Below are positions 59,231 to 64,000 of a stretch of 64,000 nt of DNA, piece by piece. The stretch is from UBA8231 sp036011085 (lineage in GTDB: Bacteria; Latescibacterota; UBA2968; UBA8231): positions 55,864 to 119,863 of the forward strand of contig DASCMS010000003.1 of NCBI GenBank assembly GCA_036011085.1. The letters run 5' to 3'. The translations under genes and the position numbers were made by a program. How positions within the stretch are numbered: the stretch's first letter is position 1; every line of letters begins with the position of its first letter. The notes beneath the pieces are model-generated. The model had not been told where the DNA came from and ran no database searches. It saw only the letters and a program-made list of their open reading frames with translations.

Positions 59231-60859
59231 TCAAGGAGAGAACGAGTGGGTAGTCGAATTTAAGGATGCTCTGTACGGTGGACAATCATCGGCGAGCCGA
59301 GCATCGAGTCGGCTCACCAGCGCCTGGAACTGACGCTCCGCGAACTGGCCCGCCTCGTGGCTGCCAGTCGACTGCCTGTGCAGCGGCCGCACGTCCTCCA
59401 CGTAGGCATGCTCGTAGGCCGCCTGCTCCTCCAGTCCGAGCAGCGGCACACGCAACGAGCGGATTTCGACAAAGCTGATGTTCGGCGTACCCACACCATT
59501 GATGAGACTGCGGATCTGGCCCCATCCGAGTCGCGAGCGCAGAAAGATCCACAGGTAGTAGGGATTGAGTCCGGGTCGGAGGCGGATGAGGTCGACGAAA
59601 CAGCCGATGTTGGCGGGCTCATCCTCCTCGTAGACGGCCACTCTGTTGCGTCCGAGGGCACCGCCACCGGAACGAGGCAGCAGCACGTCTCCGGCGCGAA
59701 CGCGACTGCGCCGGGGATCGTGGGCGCTGTCTGGCAAGACACGCAGAGACCGCGAGGCGTGGAGGCCGGTCTCGGCAAAGTCCCCCTGTCGGATCGAGGC
59801 GATGCCGTCGACGACCGGCACGGGCTGCCCGCCAGTGACGATCGGCCCGTAGGTAAGCAGTTCGATGAAGTCGCCGAGCTCAGGGGCGTCGTCGAGGTCA
59901 CGCCGGACGCGGGCCAGAGTCTGTTTTCCCACCCAGAAACCCGGATCCCAGCGACACCCACCCAGATCCCTACCTGAGACGACGGCGGCGCCGGTTACAT
60001 CCTGACCCTGGTGCAGGCGGACCAGATCCTGCCGCATGGCCTCCAGGACCTGGGGCAACTTGCCACGCCCGGCATGCCGACGCTCCATCATCAGCGCGGG
60101 TGGTTGAGGGATCATGTCGATCTCCGGGACGCGGCGCAGAACGATGAGATGGGCCAGAGCGTTGAGGCCGGCCCGTCGGAAGGCACTGGCCGGCAGGGCG
60201 ATGGCCGCCAGCAGTTGGGCCTGGCCCCCCACCCAGTCTCGGGCGACCTGCTCTCGGCGATTGCTCAGGACCCCATCGGAGAGGATGTAGGCGACCAGTC
60301 CCCCGGACCGGACCAGCCTCAGGGCGCGTTCCAGGAACAGCTCCTCCACTCGACAGTTGCCGGCCGGGTCGGTGAACCGACCATCCTGGCCAACGGCACG
60401 TGAGCCCCAGATCTGGTGCGGTGCGGCTGGCTCGGCCAGCAGGCGTCGGCGTTGTCCATCGGTCAGCAGGTCACGACTGCGGCCAAAGGGTGGATTGCCC
60501 ACAGCGACGTCGGCACGCCAGTCGGACAGACGCTGGCCGGCATCGAGCAGACCATCTCCTGCCTCGACACGGGCACCCTCCGCGCTTCGGGCGTGAAGGA
60601 CATGGGCGTCGAGTTCCAGGCCCAGGACATCGAGCCGGGTCGTAAAACCACCACGACACCCCTCGTCGAGCAGGATCCCGTCCCCCGCTGCCAGATCGAT
60701 CACGCGCCGCTGTGAGGCCGGGGCCAGCATCTCGACGACGTGCCACAGGAAGCGGGCGACCTCGGTAAGCGTAAAGAACTGCCCGTGAGGAGCCGTGTGG
60801 CCCCGACGCCGACGGCGTGCCGCCGGAATGACCTGGTCGCTGTGTGCGATCGCCCCCAC
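59231..60859 (-). CDS. N6-adenine DNA methyltransferase fused to a specificity (HsdS-like) region
   Basis: 542 residues. The N-terminal half has the amino-MTase features: GQFFTLTEVARFL (motif X region), DLAAGDG at 55-61 (motif I) and N122-P-P-F125 (motif IV catalytic). The second half (about 290-520) looks like a target-recognition domain of type I S subunits or type IIG enzymes: GDFAETGLHASRSL, AGDVLLPRSGGGALGR, INGVGTPNISFVEIRSLRVPLL. No nuclease domain and no hsdR gene are in sight, so it may be a solitary methylase for epigenetic marking. The recognition site is unknown. Confidence 0.85.
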   Translation of the reverse strand: MGAIAHSDQVIPAARRRRRGHTAPHGQFFTLTEVARFLWHVVEMLAPASQRRVIDLAAGDGILLDEGCRGGFTTRLDVLGLELDAHVLHARSAEGARVEAGDGLLDAGQRLSDWRADVAVGNPPFGRSRDLLTDGQRRRLLAEPAAPHQIWGSRAVGQDGRFTDPAGNCRVEELFLERALRLVRSGGLVAYILSDGVLSNRREQVARDWVGGQAQLLAAIALPASAFRRAGLNALAHLIVLRRVPEIDMIPQPPALMMERRHAGRGKLPQVLEAMRQDLVRLHQGQDVTGAAVVSGRDLGGCRWDPGFWVGKQTLARVRRDLDDAPELGDFIELLTYGPIVTGGQPVPVVDGIASIRQGDFAETGLHASRSLRVLPDSAHDPRRSRVRAGDVLLPRSGGGALGRNRVAVYEEDEPANIGCFVDLIRLRPGLNPYYLWIFLRSRLGWGQIRSLINGVGTPNISFVEIRSLRVPLLGLEEQAAYEHAYVEDVRPLHRQSTGSHEAGQFAERQFQALVSRLDARLADDCPPYRASLNSTTHSFSP

Positions 60860-60931
60860 CGTCGTTACCCCAGACTCCCATCGAAGTGCCTGAGGATATT
60901 CACGTGATCATTCATTTCATAACTCTCAACT

Positions 60932-60946
60932 GATTGTGTCACAATC
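60932..60946. promoter_or_regulatory. 15-base palindrome between the methyltransferase and ssb
   Basis: GATTGTG-T-CACAATC is a perfect inverted repeat with one central base, in the 214-base divergent gap before ssb. It could be an operator or a small hairpin. The rest of the gap holds no gene. Confidence 0.35.
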
Positions 60947-61073
60947 GCTTCCGTCACCTTTCGTCCTGACTGGCATGAGTGCTGCATTCAGTCTGCGTGG
61001 CGGACAGTCGGCAGAACGCTCGCTGGAATGTCCTGCCGCCCATTCCACTCACTCCCTTCGATCGGAGGATCGT

Positions 61074-61508
61074 ATGTCCGAACTCAGGATGCCGGCCATC
61101 AACCAGGTGGCCCTTGCCGGGCGCCTCGTGCAGGACCCCGAGTTTCGTATCACCGACAACGGCACGGCACGGCTGACGAGCCGCATCGCCGTCAACCGCG
61201 CCTACCGCGACCGCAACGACGAATGGCAGGAGGAGACCTCCTTCTTCAACATCGTCGTCTGGCGGCAGCTGGCCGAGCGACTCGCCGACCGGTTGGAGAA
61301 AGGCACTCCCGTATTTCTCAGTGGCCGGCTGCGCTCGTACAGCTGGCGGGATGACGACGAGAACTCTCACTACCTCGTCGAGATTCAGGCGCGTACTCTC
61401 CAAGTTCTCGAACGCATCCCGTCGGGAGCCAACGGCACGGCCCAAGCCGACGGAGAGATCGAAGACGAAGTGGAGACGGAAAGCGAAGAGCTGGAGCTGG
61501 CCGCCTGA
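61074..61508 (+). CDS. ssb: Single-stranded DNA-binding protein
   Basis: 144 residues from the ATG at 61074-61076, with GGAGGA just upstream; the longer frame is not real. The OB fold is clear: NQVALAGRLVQDPEFRITDNG, AVNRAYRDRNDEWQEETSFFNIVVW and GTPVFLSGRLRSYSW. It binds single-stranded DNA as a tetramer. The tail is short and acidic (EDEVETESEELELAA) and lacks the DDIPF-type end that usually recruits partner proteins. Alone on the plus strand between divergent and convergent neighbours. Confidence 0.93.
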   Translation: MSELRMPAINQVALAGRLVQDPEFRITDNGTARLTSRIAVNRAYRDRNDEWQEETSFFNIVVWRQLAERLADRLEKGTPVFLSGRLRSYSWRDDDENSHYLVEIQARTLQVLERIPSGANGTAQADGEIEDEVETESEELELAA

Positions 61509-61517
61509 CTCTCCCCA

Positions 61518-61549
61518 CCGGCGGAGGCGGTGAAACTCGCCTCCGTCGG
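61518..61549. terminator. Strong hairpin between convergent ssb and thiolase
   Basis: A 12-base-pair stem (5' arm 61518-61529, 3' arm 61538-61549, one G-T pair) with an 8-base loop. It is placed between two convergent genes, so it can stop transcription from both sides. It has no clear T-tract, so it is a likely but not canonical intrinsic terminator. Confidence 0.6.
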
Positions 61550-61561
61550 CCCTGCGAAACA

Positions 61562-62740
61562 TCAGCACTCAAACAGGACCGCGATACCCATGCCGCCGCC
61601 AATGCAGAGCGCGGCGATCCCGCGGCGCACCTGGCGTCGGCGCATCTCGTGCAGCAGGGTCACAGCGACACGGGCACCGCTGGCTCCCACCGGATGTCCC
61701 AGGGCGATCGCGCCGCCGTTGACATTGACCCGATCCACATCCCAGTCGAGTCGACGCCCCACGGCCAGAACCTGTGCCGCGAAGGCTTCGTTGACTTCCA
61801 GCAGGTCGATGTCGTCCAACGTCAGATCGTTACGCTGCAGCAATTGCTCTATGGCCGGGGCCGGTCCGATCCCCATCACCCGTGGATCTACCCCCACCGA
61901 CACCGAGTCGACGACACGGGCCAGTGGTTCGATGCCGGCAGTCTCGGCCACGGCCTCGGAGATCACCGTCATCGCCGCGGCACCGTCGTTCAGACCGGAG
62001 GCATTGCCGGCCGTGACCGTGCCCTGCTTGTCAAAGGCGGGGCGTAGCTGACCCAGCCCTTCCAGAGAGACGTCCTTTCGGGGGTGCTCGTCGACGTCGA
62101 ACACCGTCGGCTCACCCCGGCGCTGCGGAATCTCCAGGGGGACGATCTCGTCGGCAAAGCGGCCCGCTGCGTGAGCCGCAGAATAACGGTCCTGGCTCAA
62201 GAGGGCGTATCGATCCTGCTCCTGGCGCGAGATACCGTATTCGCTGGCCAGATTCTCCGCAGTGGTACCCATGTGGCAGTCGTAGAAGCAGTCCCACAGA
62301 CCGTCCATGATCATCAGATCCGTCACCTGCGAGTGCCCCATACGCTCGCCCCAACGCGACCCGGCCAGCCCGTAGACGACACCGCTCATGCTCTCCATGC
62401 CACCGGCTACGACGACCTGGGCGTCCCCTGAACGCACGGCAGCTGCCGCCAAGGCGATGGCCTTCAGCCCGGAACCGCACATCTTGTTCACCGTCATGGC
62501 CGGCGCGGAGTAAGGCACGCCCGACTTGACGGCCGCCTGCCGCGCCGGATTCGGCCCCTGGCCGCCCTGGTAGATCATGCCGAGGATTACCTCGTTCACG
62601 GCCTCCGCGGCAACGGCAGACCGCGAAATCGCCGCCTCGACGGCTACCTGACCCAACGTGACGGGGGTGACGTCGCGCAGGGCGCCGCCGTACGTTCCGA
62701 TCGCGCTGCGCACCGCGCTGGCGATCACCGCCTCAGCCAT
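61562..62740 (-). CDS. Acetyl-CoA C-acetyltransferase (thiolase)
   Basis: 392 residues with the complete thiolase triad: C88 (NKMCGSGLKAI), H349 (ALGHPVGASGAR) and C379 (AALCIGGGMG). It condenses two acetyl-CoA or cleaves acetoacetyl-CoA. The length and motif set fit the biosynthetic/short-chain class (AtoB/PhaA-like). An AAGGAGAG site precedes the ATG. Single gene, convergent with ssb. It could feed the acyl-CoA synthetase pathway at 8.6 kb, but that is only a guess. Confidence 0.93.
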   Translation of the reverse strand: MAEAVIASAVRSAIGTYGGALRDVTPVTLGQVAVEAAISRSAVAAEAVNEVILGMIYQGGQGPNPARQAAVKSGVPYSAPAMTVNKMCGSGLKAIALAAAAVRSGDAQVVVAGGMESMSGVVYGLAGSRWGERMGHSQVTDLMIMDGLWDCFYDCHMGTTAENLASEYGISRQEQDRYALLSQDRYSAAHAAGRFADEIVPLEIPQRRGEPTVFDVDEHPRKDVSLEGLGQLRPAFDKQGTVTAGNASGLNDGAAAMTVISEAVAETAGIEPLARVVDSVSVGVDPRVMGIGPAPAIEQLLQRNDLTLDDIDLLEVNEAFAAQVLAVGRRLDWDVDRVNVNGGAIALGHPVGASGARVAVTLLHEMRRRQVRRGIAALCIGGGMGIAVLFEC

Positions 62741-62760
62741 CCGGCTCTCCTTACATCTGA

Positions 62761-62789
62761 TTGACCAGGTTTATGCACGTATCTATCTT
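62761..62789 (+). promoter_or_regulatory. Sigma70-type promoter for the small membrane protein and tRNA-Ala
   Basis: TTGACC (62761-62766) and TATCTT (62784-62789) are 17 bases apart, about 50 bases before the next start codon. The two plus-strand elements downstream, the 76-residue gene and tRNA-Ala, are 16 bases apart and end at a strong terminator, so one transcript is likely. Confidence 0.55.
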
Positions 62790-62840
62790 ACGAAAATTAC
62801 ATGTACTTAAGAACTACTGCGTGAGGAGTGCGCCGGCGAC

Positions 62841-63071
62841 ATGGCCTGGGCGAAGAGCAAGGACTTTCTCGAACGATTGCAGTTGGGCAGCATCGTTCTC
62901 TACCTGATCTGCCTGGGTGGATATACCATCGACCGGGTGGGCCTGGCATGGGATCACGTTCGCGCTGATCTGTTCGGCTTCGCGTTCTTCTCGTTTTTCA
63001 TCGCATCGACGATCCTGCTGCGCTTCGAAGAAGGCGGCGCCGACGACGAGGACGAGACGGCGACTAGCTGA
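62841..63071 (+). CDS. Small two-helix membrane protein of unknown function
   Basis: 76 residues with two hydrophobic helices (LGSIVLYLICLGGYTI and LFGFAFFSFFIASTILL) and a short acidic tail (EEGGADDEDETATS). A GAGGAG site precedes the ATG. I recognise no family. It lies 16 bases upstream of the tRNA-Ala gene and shares its promoter and terminator, so it may be read from the same transcript by processing. Not visible as part of any other gene. Confidence 0.7.
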   Translation: MAWAKSKDFLERLQLGSIVLYLICLGGYTIDRVGLAWDHVRADLFGFAFFSFFIASTILLRFEEGGADDEDETATS

Positions 63072-63087
63072 GCGCGGTAATGTTGTT

Positions 63088-63163
63088 GGGGCAGTAGCTC
63101 AGTTGGGAGAGCGCGGGCTTTGCAAGCCTGAGGTCGTCGGTTCGATCCCGATCTGCTCCACCA
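63088..63163 (+). tRNA. tRNA-Ala, anticodon UGC
   Basis: 76 bases that fold as a full cloverleaf: acceptor GGGGCAG/CTGCTCC, anticodon stem CGGGC/GCCTG with loop TTTGCAA (anticodon TGC), T arm GTCGG-TTCGATC-CCGAT, and an encoded CCA end. The G3-U70 wobble pair, the identity element of alanine tRNAs, is present. This confirms the amino acid. Confidence 0.97.
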
Positions 63164-63174
63164 GTTACAAGCCA

Positions 63175-63211
63175 CCCCGCTGGACTCTCGTCCATGCGGG
63201 GCTTCTCTTTT
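63175..63211 (+). terminator. Intrinsic terminator after tRNA-Ala
   Basis: Stem CCCCGC-TGGAC (63175-63185) with GTCCA-T-GCGGGG (63190-63201), a four-base loop TCTC and one bulged T, followed by CTTCTCTTTT. It begins 12 bases after the CCA end. Confidence 0.85.
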
Positions 63212-63266
63212 GGCATCTGCAGACGTAGACGCCACTGCGCAGCGAGTACTGACCTCAACAGAGCGC

Positions 63267-64000
63267 ATGAGCAAAGGGCACGAAGCGTACCAGTATTCGG
63301 CAATTCCCGCTGGCTTCTATGATCGCGTGTACCGGGAAGGCTCTCAGGTCCGCCGCTTCTGGCACCGCTACAAGTTCCAATGCGTTTCGGAGATGGTTCC
63401 TGCGGGGGCCAGGAGCCTGCTCGACGTGGCGTGTGGGCCGGGCTCTCTCATGTCTATCGCACACCAGACCGGTCTGCAGAGATTCGGGACGGACGTCGCT
63501 CTGGGGCAGATCGACTACGCGGCCAAGGAGTACGGCGATTCGGCGACACGCTTCTGCGTCTCCCGGCTGCCGCACCTGCCGTTTGCCGATGAGAGTGTGG
63601 ATGTCGTCACGCTGGTAGAGATCCTGGAGCACCTGCCGGAGCCCGAGGTCCGAGCCTCCCTGGCAGAAGCGTTCCGTCTATTGAGACCCGGTGGCACGTT
63701 GATCCTGACGACCCCCAACTACCGCAGCCTGTGGCCCCTGCTCGAGGTGGTGGTGAACCGCCTGGGCGGGATCAGCTACGAAGAGCAGCACATCAGCCGA
63801 TTCAATCCAATGACGGCGCGGCGGGTCATCGAAGAGGCCGGCTTCGGCGTGACCCAAGTCTCGTCGTTCTTCACCCTGGCGCCCTTTGCCACGGCGCTTT
63901 CCTGGCGTCTCGGAGTAAGGCTACACCAGTGGGAGCGCCGATGGCTGAGGGGGACGGGAGCCTTGATCCTGGCCAGCGCTATCAAGCCGGCCAACTTGCC
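63267..64000 (+). CDS. Class I SAM-dependent methyltransferase (C-terminus beyond window)
   Basis: About 244 residues from the ATG at 63267 (MSKGHEAYQYSAIPAGFYDRVYRE) to the window end, still open. The SAM-binding loop LLDVACGPGSL, a second motif ADESVDVVTLVEILEHLPEPE and LRPGGTLILTTPNY place it in the methyltransferase type 11/12 family. Such enzymes often modify lipids, quinones or glycans; the substrate is not clear. The end region holds a long helical part (TLAPFATALSWRLG) that is common in glycan-linked members. Confidence 0.87.
   Translation, partial: MSKGHEAYQYSAIPAGFYDRVYREGSQVRRFWHRYKFQCVSEMVPAGARSLLDVACGPGSLMSIAHQTGLQRFGTDVALGQIDYAAKEYGDSATRFCVSRLPHLPFADESVDVVTLVEILEHLPEPEVRASLAEAFRLLRPGGTLILTTPNYRSLWPLLEVVVNRLGGISYEEQHISRFNPMTARRVIEEAGFGVTQVSSFFTLAPFATALSWRLGVRLHQWERRWLRGTGALILASAIKPANL

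Noticed and set aside
58061..59263. 400-codon open frame on the plus strand
   Set aside because: Antisense to the YyaL-like gene; no recognisable motif.
1..64000. CRISPR array, insertion sequence, prophage or rRNA
   Set aside because: No spaced direct repeats, transposase, integrase or phage gene, and no rRNA sequence was seen on reading the window.

Overview
The window is GC-rich bacterial DNA with dense, mostly minus-strand operons in which neighbouring genes overlap by 1-14 bases. The lineage is inferred, not proven. The cell is Gram-negative: it has a lipoprotein outer-membrane polysaccharide export protein, a Wzx/Wzy/Wzc-type glycan locus and a MurE with the DNPR motif of meso-diaminopimelate enzymes. 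One secreted protein ends in the FlgD-Ig-like tail that is common in the FCB superphylum (Latescibacterota, Gemmatimonadota, Eisenbacteria and relatives). Together with an enolase-superfamily sugar-acid enzyme this points to an FCB-type organism, possibly Latescibacterota-like.

Layout. 1-10.6 kb: a minus-strand run of SDR, aldo/keto reductase, sialidase-like beta-propeller, PabB-PabC fusion and a DegT aminotransferase, then an enolase-superfamily enzyme, a toroid polysaccharide-lyase-like protein and an AMP-forming acyl-CoA synthetase. 10.6-13.8 kb: a DegT aminotransferase coupled to an unrecognised protein, and a MauE-thioredoxin membrane protein. 13.8-30.6 kb: a surface-glycan locus with GT4, GT2, a frameshifted flippase, a WecA-like initiating transferase, two DegT aminotransferases, a PIG-L deacetylase with an in-frame amber codon, WbqC, a membrane PHP protein, GT4, an O-antigen ligase/polymerase, an orphan FliG and a Wzc-type tyrosine kinase with an added C-terminal SPOR domain. 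30.7-32.1 kb: purE and kptA with a good promoter. 32.1-45.0 kb: the division and cell-wall (dcw) operon mraZ-rsmH-ftsL-ftsI-murE-murF-ftsW-murC-ftsQ-ftsA-ftsZ, with a sigma70-type promoter followed by a four-repeat MraZ box, and without mraY, murD, murG and murB at their usual places. 45.2-49.2 kb: a MerR-type regulator, IscA, cysteine desulfurase, rhodanese-ThiF and TrmB. 49.3-53.6 kb: a serine hydrolase and two coupled exported proteins, one a matrixin/YVTN/FlgD-Ig fusion. 53.6-60.9 kb: a DNA methyltransferase with a specificity-like half, YyaL, PqqD, nucleotidyltransferase, OPX export protein and CysK. 60.9-64 kb: ssb, thiolase, a small membrane protein, tRNA-Ala(UGC) with a clear terminator, and a methyltransferase cut by the window edge.

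How it works together: two separate loci (about 14-31 kb and 54-57 kb) supply the parts of one Wzx/Wzy-type export machine: initiation, amino-sugar making, polymerisation, the copolymerase/kinase and the outer-membrane pore. The most unusual items are the Wzc kinase carrying its own peptidoglycan-binding SPOR domain, and the lone flagellar switch protein FliG lying directly downstream of it. Two glycan genes are broken (one frameshift, one nonsense codon), through either real decay or assembly error. No CRISPR array, insertion sequence, rRNA or phage gene was seen.
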